A stretch of DNA of 60,000 bases, taken from Hydractinia symbiolongicarpus (Eukaryota; Cnidaria; Hydrozoa; Anthoathecata; Hydractiniidae). The number at the start of each line of letters is the position of its first letter. The first letter of the stretch is position 1. Both the position numbers and the translations under genes were made by a program. This document shows, one piece after another, positions 37,952 to 48,896 of this stretch. Location of the stretch: the NCBI RefSeq assembly GCF_029227915.1, contig NC_079888.1, forward strand, positions 14,741,001 to 14,801,000, read 5' to 3'. A model generated the notes under the pieces. It saw only the letters and a list, made by a program, of their open reading frames with translations. It was not told the DNA's origin and made no database searches.

Positions 37952-38341
37952 TCGTCTTCTTAAAGACATTTAAAATAGCGAACTTCCTTTTGGAGGTAAA
38001 GTTGTTGTTTTAGGTTGTGATTTTTCACAATTATTGGCTATTGTCAGAAAAAGAAAACCAACTGAAATTGTTAATATGTGCTAAAACAGTTCTCCACTAT
38101 GGCACTTGGTTACAGAATTTAAATTAACTTATAACATAAGAACCAGGCCAGGAGAACAAGAATTTAATGCATGGCTTTTGCTACTTGAAAAGGTGTTTTA
38201 CCAGTTCGGGAACAACCACCATTTCAAGGTTCACTTGAAGTGCTATCTAATGGTGTGTTACAACAAAATCAATCTATTGTTATTACTTTGTTTAGGGATT
38301 TTTACCCAAAAAATGTGGCATTATCCGTAATGGAGAATAGG
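37952..38341 (+). mobile_element. Helitron PIF1-like helicase remnant
   Basis: One frame with two TAA stops reads DRLLKDI, ELPFGGKVVVLGCDFSQLL, KPTEIVN, NSSPLWHLV, NIRTRPGEQEFNAWLL. These are the Walker B and following motifs of the PIF1-type helicase found in Helitron Rep-Hel proteins. After a frameshift near 38,190 it continues with VLPVREQPPFQG and TLFRDFYPKNVAL. The usual GGDFRQ is GCDFSQ here. No Rep endonuclease and no Walker A are present, so only a decayed piece of the helicase is left. Confidence 0.7.
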
Positions 38342-38862
38342 TGTAACTACATCGGAATGCAGATATAACTAGCCTTTTAAGACACAGATGTTAATAAAAA
38401 AGGAGGTTTCTCTCCAGAGAAAAAGAAGCCACTGAAACAAACACATATGAATGTGGAAACATGAGGATTGGTGAAATTCACTCATTCTTGGGATCTGGTG
38501 CGGGCCCTTGAGTAAGCATCCCTTGCCTCCTGCAACACACAAGCCACATTCATTTATACCATCCGCCAAAACCAGAAACTTTTGTTAAACGTTGGAAAAA
38601 GAAGAGTCGAAAACTACGTATCGTATCGTTGTTGCTTTCACCTACTGACACAGAGCCCAGGTTAGCCCTGGTAGACTTGGAACCCAGCCCTTAGAAAGGT
38701 TGTGACAAAGAATGAAAAGCAGCAAAACTGCAAACAAAAAAGCTTTCTGACCTGAGACATGAACACTTGAGAAATCGTATCGTAATGCTCGAGCTGACCA
38801 AAAAACCGACCCTTAAAAAGGTAGACTTGGTAGACCCAGCGGCGGCGACACAGAAAGAAAAA
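38333..38862. repeat. Dispersed repeat family R2, copy 1
   Basis: About 530 bp are shared, with indels, with 48,289-48,870 and, inverted, with 59,631-60,000. Common phrases include TGCAGATATAACTAGCC, GGATCTGGTGCGGG, CCTTGAGTAAGCATCCC and GAACACTTGAGAAATCG. A basic open frame of about 80 codons is best seen in the second copy (48,649-48,900). No known domain is recognised. Confidence 0.75.
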
Positions 38863-39776
38863 AAATATACAAAATATACAAAAATTAAGTTAAAATATAC
38901 AAAATGTTTTATACGTGTTTAAACAGACAATCCTTTTGAGGGATAATTACGATTACGTCAGTAATTTAATTATGTATGTTAAATAAACACGTATTATTAT
39001 TTACTGGAGGAAAACAAAACACCGTTACACAACGTACCGTTGCGATCGAAGCTCTTCCGCCTGTACCCGTAATGAAAACAGAAGAAGAGGAAACAAGAGG
39101 TACGTATACGACGTAAAAATTCTCTTCAGCTGATTTACTTATCATTAATTTATTTTTCATTCTGCTTCTTAGTTTTATCATTTATGGAGTACAAGTTGTA
39201 CAGGGAGGAACCTCCTTGCCCTTTGACTCGAAATTCGTATCGGTGGTGGGTCAAACATGGGAGGAAAGATTTCCCAACTTTCGTGTGGCGAAAAAAACCG
39301 GCAAAAAACAAAAAAAAAACAAAAAAAATAACGGCAAAAAAAATAAAATAAAAATAAACACACCATCATAATCAAATTAAAAATTTGTTTTTCTTGTTAT
39401 TTATTTGCTACCATTATCTGTTTCTAAATTATTTTTATTATTATTTGTCGTTGCACATTTTCGCATTTAAATGTTCTTGGTACTCTTTAGTCCTATAAGT
39501 ATTAAACTATGAGTTTTCTCTATAAGATTCCGGGCTATCCTGTTATGCATGTGTTTACGTTGGAACAATTATTTATTATATGGATTTTTTCGTTTTAACC
39601 ATTATTTATTTGAATATACGTAGTTTATCGTCAAAAAAACGCGAACGTAAAATAATTTTCCTAAATTTGCAAATCACGAATCGAGATCATTTAGCTGACT
39701 CAAAAATGCAGTAAATAAAATATCTAAATATAGAATTTTGAAACAAACGATATTAAGAATACATTGTTAAAGACAG
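38863..39776. other. Gene-free stretch
   Basis: A-rich sequence with poly-A runs near 39,310-39,350 and no supported coding frame. The short minus frames at 38,966-39,181 and 39,178-39,375 are not supported by any motif or splice context. Confidence 0.5.
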
Positions 39777-40450
39777 TTGTTAATATTACATGCTACCAAC
39801 ATCGGTGAAAGTGACCCATTCACTGAATATGCGGATTATTCTCCCGATACAGATGTGTTCCTGTTACTTATTCATTACTATACTTTATTACCACCGGTAA
39901 AATATTACTCACTCATAAATCTGCACGTTTACTATTGTACTCCAATTCCACTTTCATTACTTAAGGTCACCAATTTTCGTGCCGGAAAAGATAAAAATTT
40001 CGGTGACATAAATTGATCTGAAGCCATCCTAGCATTTCACGTACTGACAGGCTATGACCAAACTGGTAGACTTTATGGCAAATCAAAATCCACTTGATCG
40101 AAAACTTATCAAAAAATTGACGTTGTTCTCGAAGCATTATCGCAACTTCGCGTGAGCGAGGATTTGCCTACTGTGGATACACTTGAAACGATTGAGCGAT
40201 TTGGTCAGTGTTTGGTGGAAGTGCACACACATCTTTGGCTGATTTACGGTGGTGCATGTTCTCCATATACCAGCTGGAAGCAGAAAAATTGCCACCAACA
40301 TTTCGAGCATTGAAATATCGCATTTTGCAAAGTCATTTTATAACCATGCTACTTGACGATCTCATATTCCTATTTCACATTTACAACAACCAGCCACAAC
40401 TACAACCAGTGACTTACGGATGGAAAGATATTGGGATATTGAGATAAGGA
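39777..40450 (+). pseudogene. Decayed member of an uncharacterised invertebrate family with an SPDTDV motif
   Basis: Pieces in order are SPDTDVFLLLIHYY (39,840-39,885), VTNFRAGKDKNFGDIN, LAFHVLTGYDQTGRLYGKSK (40,030-40,090), then FGGSAHTSLADLRW, LPPTFRALKYRI and YGWKDIG (40,208-40,440). I recall long predicted proteins of cnidarians and echinoderms with these blocks in this order. The SPDTDV and TGxDQTGR aspartates hint at a metal-dependent, PIN/FEN-like nuclease, but that is only a guess. Stops and frameshifts occur throughout. Confidence 0.5.
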
Positions 40451-40587
40451 TAGAAGAGGAAAAACTTTCAACAAATTTATTGTCCTTAACCAGATGTTCT
40501 CAATCTCTTGCAAAATTTTTCAGATGCAAGGTTAAAACTTCGCTATTCCTCGTAATCCTTGTTTCCCTAGTGCTCTCTTCAATCCTG

Positions 40588-40957
40588 GCCAGAATTGGTT
40601 GGGAAAAGGCCCAACACATGTGGATTGATCATCTTTATTATTATCATTTTTGTTTTTGTGGTCCCATGTGTAGAGATTCTCTGTTTTGACATAAACTAGC
40701 CAGCAAAATTATGGTATGTGTATACTAAAACAATGCGGATTTTCACTTATAGATTAGTAGCTAGTTTCCAGTTCCCCTCTCCCCCATTTCAATGTTAAAG
40801 TCATTGCCACAGTTTGAAAAATGCAGTTGGCCACTCAACCCACAGCCAGCCATTGTCTTCAACATTGAAATGGGATGGAGAGGGGGGCTTGCATCTTTGT
40901 TTATCTTATGAGCTTATGCTGCATTGGAAATTTTATCAACAATTTTGGCCAGGATTG
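40588..40957. repeat. Dispersed repeat family R3, copy 1, with internal hairpin
   Basis: Shared in the same orientation with 45,030-45,365. It starts near TGGCCAGAATTGG and ends near TTTTGGCCAGGATTGT. Within this copy CCCCTCTCCCCCATTTCAAT (about 40,775) has an inverted partner ATTGAAATGGGATGGAGAGG (about 40,864). Copy 2 has lost that second arm and its surroundings. No coding potential is recognised. Confidence 0.75.
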
Positions 40958-41164
40958 TCTGAGACATATTTTGACTGTGACATGTAAACACGTTTGTTTA
41001 TTTTTGTGTCATCTTTATACGTATATACACGCTATAATAGCTAACATAAATTATTACAAGTCTACATCTCCCTTGTTCATCGATAATGTTTTCTGCTTAT
41101 AATTACAGGTATGTGAACAAAACAATAACAGAACAATGGTGTTTAAGAAAAAATTCCAGTTGAG

Positions 41165-42205
41165 ATGTCTGTGTACTTGAAATATCTCCACCAGGGCAAT
41201 GGTATACCGATAAAAGGTTTAGTGAAACGATTTAAGCAGTATTCGCAGGCGACTATGTACCGACATGCTCGTGGTTCGATACATCCAACAACAAAAAACA
41301 CGGCCCTAAAAAAACGTGGTCGCAAGTCAATTTTGACGGACCTAGACGAAAGAAAGTTGCTACTCGAGATATGAAAGTTACGAGAAACAGAAGGAAACTT
41401 TACTGCAAAACGTATTAAACAAGAAGCCGGCATTAGAGTGTCCGATAGAACGATACGAAGGACTCTCAACAAAAACGGTTACCATTATTTACAAGCACGG
41501 GAAAAGGGACTTGTGTCATTCAAAGATAAAAAACAACGAACACAATTTGCACGTCATATGTTAAATAACTATCGGGAATATGTCTGGACGCACAAAATAG
41601 GATTTTACTTAGATGCCACGAGTTTCGTGTTAAAAACGCATCCACTTGATCAAGCACGTGCACCAATAGGGCGTGTATGGAGATTGGCATCTGAAGGATT
41701 GACACGTGGATGTACAACAAAAGGATCAAAAGTTGGACATGGCGGCAAAGTCGTTTACTTGATGGTCGCAATCAGCTACGATAAAGGGGTGATAAGATGC
41801 GAACAATACCACAAGATGAATGGTGAGTACTTCAAGTCATTCATTGATGATAACTTCAAGTATATGTTTTAACGTGCACAAAAGGACAAGATATTCATAC
41901 AGGACGGAGACCCTAGTCACAATTCAAAGCTGGCTAGGGATGCTATGGAAAGTGTCAGCTGTACGCTTTTAAAAATACCACCAGACATCAACCCGATAGA
42001 GAACTTTTTTCATATTGTTGGGAAAAAGCTAACAGAAGATGTTTTCGCATGGAATATAACCTTCGAAACTTATCAACAGTTTGCAGCTCGTGTGAAAAAA
42101 ACGATTGAAGAGTTTGATAAAGGTATTATTGACTCAATTATTTTATCCATGCATAGGCGTGTGCGTGCAATAGTGAAATGTCATGGTGAGAGACTCAAGT
42201 ATTGA
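41165..42205 (+). pseudogene. Tc1/mariner transposase, full length with two nonsense codons
   Basis: A single frame of 347 codons, the usual Tc1 length, is interrupted only by TGA at 41,372-41,374 and TAA at 41,870-41,872. The N-terminal part has paired helix-turn-helix regions (VKRFKQYSQATMYRH; VSDRTIRRTLNKNGY). The catalytic part shows the first aspartate in FYLDATSF, then LDQARAPIGRVWR, the second aspartate in IQDGDPSHNS, and the third acidic pair in PPDINPIENFFH. No frameshift is seen, so decay is slight. I could not identify terminal inverted repeats. Confidence 0.85.
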
Positions 42206-42373
42206 AGAAATTTGCTTGAACAGAGAAAACTTTCATCACTATCATGGCTGCATACGTCATGGTTTTATACGTGATACATGAGGTATACTTTTTGTTGATA
42301 TGTTTTCACATTACATATATACTTTTCATTGTTTTTAACAAAATATACTTGCAGTGATAATATATTTGCAGGG

Positions 42374-42597
42374 AACGGTTAACCCCACGATTAACCATTA
42401 AAACGTGTCTGGATTTACACTGCGCATGCGTCACATCTGTGTCACTTATATTTAATTGACCTTGACCATCAGTACTTTCATCTAATGTGTTGTTTTATAA
42501 TTAAATACGCAAATTAGACCAAAGTCACAACGGTTAACCCTTTTTTAATAATAGACCTATAAAGTTATAGATTATTTCATACAAAACGGTTAACCGT
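42374..42597. promoter_or_regulatory. Three copies of a CGGTTAACC motif
   Basis: AACGGTTAACC occurs at about 42,374, 42,529 and 42,585. The last is part of a perfect 12-bp palindrome, ACGGTTAACCGT (42,586-42,597). The motif lies between the Tc1 transposase and the MADF gene. It could be a factor-binding cluster or subterminal transposon repeats; I cannot distinguish these from sequence alone. Confidence 0.3.
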
Positions 42598-43018
42598 GGC
42601 GGTTTCAGTCTGATTAGTGATTTCACGCTGTAGATTTGTCCTTACACGAAACTTTGAATGGATACGTTAAGGGTCCGTTACACGTAGCAAAATTTGCAAT
42701 AGCAAATAACATACAAGTACTTGTGCAATACAATATTATGTGTAACAGCTAGTATTATGCATTGCGCATGGGCTTGTACAAGAACTTGTGCAAGTTCTGA
42801 TTTTTTTAAAATAATTTAAAAAAATCGACGTTTGCTATAGCAAATAAACAATAGGTTGCGATGAAGTTCGGAATTTTAACCGATCAATGATTTTTAGCTT
42901 TTGTTTTCATTGTTGTTTTTACTATAAATGAGCCAATAGGATATCGAATTGATGAAAATAAAAAATTAAAGTGTGGTGTGAATAGTTTTGTGGCGTGTAT
43001 GAAAATATTTCGTTGAAG

Positions 43019-43960
43019 ATGGAGGCGATAAATAAAAAAAAGAAAGTTGATAGTTGGACAGATAATATGGTGGGACAACTAATTGCAGTGGCAACTACAC
43101 GAGTGCCTTTTTAACTCAAACCACGCAAAGTATCATAATGCAAGAAGAAGGAATATAGCGCTGGAGTTGATTTCAAACGAATTGGCAATGCCAGTCAAAG
43201 ACATACAAAAGAAAATGGTCGGTTTGAGATCGTATTACGGTCAATTAAAACAGAAAGTCTGAGCTTCAAAGAAAAGTGGAGCAGGTTCGGATGGGGTTTT
43301 CACTCCCCAATGGCCTTTTATGGGGAGATGGATAGCTTCTTATCTGATTATATTACTCCTCGCGCCACAGAATCCAACATTAATGTGGACGAAGATCCGA
43401 ATGGTGATGATGAAACTCCTACGCCGGCGCTCAACCATAAACGAAAAAAGTCATCTAATGTCAAAAAAGATCAAGATGTATCTGTTGCGGACAGAGTTAT
43501 GTTAAAAGCGTTAGAGCGATTGGATGAGCCTCGTCAGACGTCTTCCGCAGTAGCAAACCTAAACCTGAGTCCTAATGAAAGCGAAACCCAAGAACAATTG
43601 TTTGGTAGAATGATTTCAAAGAATTTGCTTGATATAGAGAATATGTACACCCGAGAAAAGTGTAAACTTCAAATACAACAGCTTCTGTTTGACGCAAGGT
43701 TTCAGAATGGACAACTGACGACCGTTCCTTCAACTTTGTCACCCTTCAACCACAATGGAGGCCACCAAACTGGTACTTTCCGCGGTCCTGAGAGAATTCA
43801 AACTGGGAGAACAACAAATGCTATCAGCCCAGAATTATCACCTAGTAACTCAGGAGAGTTTTTGGAGCTGGTAAGTGAACCGGCTGTCCCTCTAGTAATA
43901 ACAGTAAGGCATGCCATGGAATCATGCCTGCAGACCAACGTAAATCATTCAAAAATATAA
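43019..43960 (+). pseudogene. MADF/Myb-SANT-like DNA-binding protein, probably of a PIF/Harbinger-type element
   Basis: From the ATG at 43,019 the frame gives WTDNMVGQLIAV, then shifts to LHECLFNSNHAKYHNARRRN, LISNELAMPVKDIQKKM and GLRSYYGQLK. This is the three-helix MADF plan with its conserved leucines and tryptophan. A TGA after QKV (near 43,260) and a frame change at WPFYGEMDSFLSDYI (near 43,310) break it. The C-terminal region (43,310-43,960) has a KRKKSSNVKK basic run and an NESETQEQLFGRMI segment of the BESS-like type. Such proteins are the second gene of PIF/Harbinger transposons. Upstream, TAA-GGGTCCGTTACACG at about 42,669 could be a Harbinger terminus. The last part is antisense to the SF3-like fragment. 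Confidence 0.6.
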
Positions 43961-44462
43961 TCTCCGAATGTTCAACCCTAACCCACGCAAAGGAACATGT
44001 TGCCGGGTTCACAAAGCACTTGTAGATAGATGTGTGCGGGTTCAAAATGAATGTTTTTCCACAATATGCACGACCTGTGATAAAAATGTTACGGTATTTT
44101 CCTCTTCCATTGATCAGAAGTTGTCTTACTCCAGTACCAAATTGAGAAGCTTCAATATTGTTACTTTCTAATGCAGTTTTGGCGCAGTGCAACCATTGAC
44201 GGTCACATCCAGCCTCACATCGTAGCGAAAGGCATTCAGTGAGGAGCTCAATTCTTGTTTTTCGTAGCCGTTCGAGAGTTTTCGGAGCTTGCTTCATCTC
44301 CCATGAAAGAGCTAATATGTCATTGATTTTCTTTGCACCTTTATTTATAACGCACGAAGACAGTGCTGGATTACCGTTACGGCTCTGTGTTTGCGCCAAA
44401 GCTAAAAGTTCTGTTTTAGATTTTATATTTTTTTCAATAAGAGGTGGACCGATTAATGTCAA
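43866..44462 (-). pseudogene. SF3-helicase-like NTPase fragment
   Basis: One open minus frame (44,462 to about 43,842) reads KSKTELLALAQTQ, CEAGCDRQWLHCAK, GRGKYRNIFITGRAYCGKTF, NPATCSFAW and HSEIIFLNDLRWS, then LLLLLEGQPVHLPAPK. The P-loop is G-x4-GKT and the Walker B-like strand is EIIFLND. The spacing fits a superfamily 3 helicase-like NTPase, a class found in small DNA viruses and virus-like mobile elements. I recall it as multicopy in cnidarian genomes. No partner replicase domain is visible. The frame ends at a TAG soon after PAPK, where the sequence overlaps the MADF gene, so the C-terminal part is missing. Confidence 0.6.
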
Positions 44463-45029
44463 ATCAGGATGTCCTTCACTCTCAATATACCCGGTGTCAT
44501 TTTTAACAGTGTACTACCATGCGCTGTAGTAGTTTTGGTGTATAGCAGAGAAATTCACGCGCATATTATGTTGTGTTTGTAGAGCTAAGGGAGCAAACCC
44601 AATTCAATATATGAGCCGTAGTGGTTGTGAAGGCTGTTTGTACAGCATTTGAGAAAGATTGTCGTGCCAGCTTGACTGTATGTAATAAGGTATATAAACC
44701 TTACTTGTCTTCTGCTTAACGACATTATTGTGTTAGTTTCACTTTGTATTAACTTTATTTGCTTAAAACAGATAGTTTTATAGTGTTTAATGTGTCAACT
44801 TAAGAGCTGTAGTCATGATATATCAATTTTCAATGTGTTTGTTTACATTTTAAGCTACCATCTTTCCCGCCAAAAATTTGAATTTTTGTGACTTTTTACG
44901 GGAGACTGAGTTCCGTTTTTAAAGATGGTGGAGTTTTTTGGCTACGCTGAGCATTGGCACATGGTTCTGATGCACTTTTCTCGATTTTTGGAAGCCCCCT
45001 CTTGTTTGTTTGAATTCTCAGACAATTCT
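44463..45029. other. Gene-free stretch
   Basis: No motif-bearing frame is visible. Short minus frames here (for example 44,896-45,138) overlap the start of repeat R3 and are not supported. Confidence 0.5.
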
Positions 45030-45365
45030 GGCCAAAATTGGTTGAGCAAAGGCCCAACACATGTGGATTTATTATATTTATTATCATTATTTTTGTTTCT
45101 GTGGTCCCATGTGTAGAGATTCTCCGTTTTGTTGACATAAACTAGCCAGCAAATTTATAGTATGTGTATACTAAAACAGTGAAGGTTTTCACTTATAGAA
45201 TAGTAGCTAGTTTCCAGTTCCCCTCTCCCCCCCATTTAATGTTAAAGTCATTGTCACAGTTTGAAAAATGCAGTTGGCCACTCAACCCACAGTCAGCCAT
45301 CTCTGTTTATCTTATGAGCTTATGTTGCATTGGAAATTTTATCAACAATTTTGGCCAGGATTGTT
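45030..45365. repeat. Dispersed repeat family R3, copy 2
   Basis: Same orientation as 40,588-40,957 and very similar, but it lacks about 40 bp that contain one arm of the hairpin. The open frame 45,164-45,484 runs across it and is not a gene. Confidence 0.75.
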
Positions 45366-46059
45366 GGTGCAGGGAATATTGTGGGCAAAACCATACATTT
45401 TCATTCTCCAGATTTTCAGAATCCAAAAATGTACTAACTGACAATGGGACGGTGGAAGACGGTGACAGTGTTAGAATGTCCTGATTTTCAACATTAAGGT
45501 TACTGTAAAGGAAACAATTATTTTTTTTAGGTTTTTTGCAAATAATTCATGACATATAGAAAAAAAAATTGTCTTTCCAATGAATATTTTATAGTCTATG
45601 AAAATAACATCCTTTTTTTTGTAAAAAGCCTTTTTAGAGCTGTTATATCCTTCACACCTTTAAAGAAATATGTGCAAAATGAGTTGAGCATTTTTTTTGT
45701 AAACATTATGCATAATATGGAACTCCCGTATAAAATATGCATAATAATATTTTTTAGATAGTTTACTTTCACTATCGAATTAAAAAAAATCAAATTTAAG
45801 GAATATGCATATGAGCTGTCTCTTGTAAACCTGACTTCTGTCTATTAATAATTCTGCACGCGTGCACGCATATTCAGCATATAGAAAAAGTTCGCACTTC
45901 TATCATCTTTTTGCATACTCAGTTCACACATTTTTATAACACCTACGAAAATCTTTAAAAACAAATATCTCGTTAGTAAATTTTCGCATACATGCATTTA
46001 CGTTTGTGGTCTCTTTTTCCGAAAGCTTCCTATTGGCTCATTGAAATTTTCGGTAATGA

Positions 46060-46246
46060 AAAGCTGAATAAATTATGCACAAAAGGTTCCCGGATTTTTT
46101 TGTATAAATTACTGATTAGCGAATTATGACAACAGAAAGAAAATAATGTGCATTTTTTTGAATGATTAAATGTAATTACAAATAATTTCATAACGACGTT
46201 ATTAGAAAAAAAAACCGGGAACCTTTTTGAATTTAATTTATGCTGA
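46060..46246. repeat. Palindromic MITE-like sequence
   Basis: Left arm TTATGCACAAAAGGTTCCCGG (46,073-46,093, one longer stretch) pairs with CCGGGAACCTTTTTGAATTT (46,211-46,230) and the following TTATGC. GCTGAATA also recurs inverted-like near both edges. It looks like a small foldback element. The open frame over it (46,030-46,302, minus) has no motif. Confidence 0.5.
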
Positions 46247-46469
46247 ATATAATGGTGCGAAAACGAGAAGTCTGCGACCACGCGTTCGGAAAAAGAAGCC
46301 ATTTTAAAACGTACTGTGAAAAAAATTGGTGTGTGTTTATTTCAATATTTTTCTTTTGGAAAATTACCATCTCACGAAAATAGCACCATCAAAAAAGTCT
46401 TTTATCAGGCATTCAGAAACAAAAAAACATGAAAAATAATTATAAAAGTATTGATAAATTATAAGGGTT

Positions 46470-47076
46470 TTTCTGAGACTACGCATCAAGTGAGTTTTTT
46501 CCTTTACAGGTGTTACAGCTAACTGACACCGATACTTCTGTCGAGATCTTCTGAGACGCAATTACTGAGTACCCTTTCAATTCATCAAAGACAAGAAGTA
46601 CCATCTCTGCTAGATCTTGCTGAGAATTGTATTGGAAAGTTGATTTCCAGAAGAGTGTATCTTACGTTCCAGGGTCTTGAGAAAGTTTAAAGGATTAACG
46701 GGGGTCAAAGAACGGTTTAGCATGGTCATGTTAAGAGCAATCGCCTTCATAATTGGTGACAAACAGGATGACTCTGAAGTACTTTGGGACCATAGGGATG
46801 GAATAGTACTTAGAGCTTGCAAAATAACATTGGCATATTTCCTTTGTTGACAAAACCTGCCTTTATAAAATTTCACTTTGTTTTAACACTAGTTTTGTTA
46901 TGGTTGATTTTTAGAGAGGCCGCAGTGCGTGACCTGCTAAACGACACTTGGAGTACTTTGACGAGATGCAACAGACTTAGGTGGAAAAGTCTTTCTTATT
47001 CCGGGTGCCTTAATTAAGGAGTCTTGAGAACAGTCACCTGTATCCACCTGTGAACCTGGTCGAAGACTACATTTTG
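46470..47076 (-). pseudogene. Ubiquitin-specific protease (C19) fragment B, active-site box deleted
   Basis: On the minus strand a linker (GSQVDTGDCSQDSLIKAPG near 47,030) leads to NVILQALSTIPSLW (about 46,830), which is the sequence right after the catalytic cysteine box of USP enzymes. The expected GNTCYAN box is damaged: GGAAATA joins directly to TGCCAATG, so the catalytic cysteine is gone. Then follow SPIMKAIALNMTML, PLNFLKTLERKI, and after a frame change QQDLAEMVLLVFDELKG, STEVSVSVSCNTC and a stop. USP enzymes remove ubiquitin from proteins; this piece cannot. Confidence 0.6.
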
Positions 47077-47486
47077 TATGAAAAAGGTTTACAATACAGC
47101 AAGCTGCACTGAAGTATCTTGTCTACAGGGACGGTGGATGTAAATAAAATTGGGATTAGGCTCCCAGAAGAAGGTGCTGAATACACTTTCTTGCTTATTA
47201 CAAGCATGAGTACTGTCCAACTTGGACCTATAACTATTCACTGAGAAAATCTTAAAGAGAAAAAACAATCCTTCAATCACAAACAATACGACACAAGACA
47301 GATCTAACAACATAAACGGACTGGTTACAGAACAAACACAAATGGAAAAAATGTATATGTCAAAAATATATAATATAAAAAAAGAATTATATAAAACCCT
47401 CCTGTGCGCCAGAACTTGTGACTCTGGCTGTAGCTTTCCACATGTGTTACAGGGCCCCAACACTCAGCCTTACACAGGAGGTTGTC
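47077..47486. repeat. Dispersed repeat, copy 2 of the 410-bp unit
   Basis: About 99% identical by eye to 8521-8930, same orientation, same length. It lies between the two USP fragments, right after NHCGNLNNVND-like coding on the minus strand, where the USP catalytic histidine region should come next. It therefore seems to have inserted into a USP copy. The open frames inside mirror those of copy 1 and are not genes. Confidence 0.8.
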
Positions 47487-47499
47487 GTTTACATTATTT

Positions 47500-48211
47500 A
47501 AGTTGCCGCAATGGTCAATAAAAGCTCTTAATTGAAAAGGTTTACGACATTTCACTACTCCAGGATAAGCAGTAATACGGGAGGTAATTTTCGCCACAAG
47601 TCCGTTACCACTGGTAAGACGTTTTAGCTATAAGATGAGGAGAGAACCGCACAACACCACCTCTTTTTCCACTAGAGCAGTTTGATCAGCGTTGCAAACA
47701 CGGCAGAAGTAGGCATTGGTGTCTGAGAACTCCTTATTTTCTAAGGAACTATCTACGGAAAATTGTAACGTAGTGTGCAGATACAGTTGGATGCATAGTG
47801 CTATAAGGAGTCTGAGGAGCAGGTAATAATACATGTATCGCAAGTGGTGGATGTCTTGATGCTAATACTAAAAGGACTTCCAAGAAATGGAAAATCTAAT
47901 GACAGACCAGGTAGAAGATATTCAAAGAAGATATTTAAGAACCTCGGGGACGTCATGCTAAGCAAATATATTAAACATCCTTCCCGTTGCAACTGATATA
48001 TGATTTTTCATAGCAAAAAATGGGAAAAGTCCAGTGGACTTTGAGATACAGCCAAGCGTTGCAGAACATCTACAAATGCTTCACCTAACTTTGAGGTTGT
48101 TTTGCTGACAGAAATGGTTTCTTTAACTTTTGGAAGGGTGATCGAATTTGCATAACATGTGTTTCCCACGTTTTTTAGACCGCTATTACTAATATCAGTT
48201 TTAGATAACAA
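47500..48211 (-). pseudogene. Ubiquitin-specific protease (C19) fragment A
   Basis: The minus strand starts with SGLKNVGNTCYANSI at about 48,190-48,145, an intact USP cysteine box, then KLGEAFVDVLQRLA. After frame changes come FFEYLLPGLSLDF, TTCDTC (47,830), NAYFCRVCNADQTALVE (47,720), KITSRITAYPGVV and FQLRAFIDHCGNLNNVND. This is the USP order with the zinc cysteine pairs. The part after the cysteine box is shortened compared with fragment B, and the final catalytic histidine region is cut by the 410-bp repeat. Confidence 0.62.
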
Positions 48212-48288
48212 TGCGATTGTTCATTTAGAAAACCAAAATTTTATGTGCCCTTGGGAAATTTCAGGTAGTTTTGGTTTCATACATTTCT

Positions 48289-48870
48289 TGAATAGGAGTA
48301 ACTACATCGCAATGCAGATATAACTAGCCTTTTAAGACAGAGATGTTAATGAAAAAAGGAGGTTTCTCTCTAAAGAATAAGAAGCCACTGGAAAACTTCT
48401 GTATTCTCCCCTTTACAGGGATAATAGATAAGCTAATGGATTCCGGCTGTACTGAAACAAACACCTATGAATGTGGAAACATGAAGATTGGTGAAATTCA
48501 CTCATGCTTGGGATCTGGTGCGGGCCCTTGAGTAAGCATCCCCTGCCTCCTGCAAGACACCAGCTACATTCATTGACGCCATCCGCCAAAACTAATAACT
48601 TTTGTTAAACGTTGGAAAAAGAAGAGTCGACAACTACAATTCGTATCGTTGTTGCTTCTACCTACTGACACACAGCCCAGAGCTAAGAAAGGTAGACTTG
48701 GAACCCAGCCCTTAGAAAGGTTGTGGCAAAGAATAAAAGCAGCAAACCTGGAAATAAAAAAGTTTCCTGACCTTAGACATGAACACTTGAGAAATCGTAT
48801 CGTAATGCTTGGGCTGACCAAGAAACTGCCCCTTAGAAAGGTAGACTTTGAACCCAGCGGCGGCAACCCA
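48289..48870. repeat. Dispersed repeat family R2, copy 2
   Basis: Same orientation as 38,333-38,862, with about 55 extra bases near 48,390-48,450. An open frame of 83 codons (48,649-48,900; LRHEHLRNRIVMLGLTKK) is partly kept in all three copies. No domain is recognised. It ends just before the TTAA that begins the piggyBac element. Confidence 0.7.
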
Positions 48871-48896
48871 GAAAACCATTGCATATCGCCTCGAAC

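Noticed and set aside
42669-44520. A complete PIF/Harbinger element around the MADF gene
   Set aside because: Only one possible terminus was seen; there is no transposase and no matching right end.
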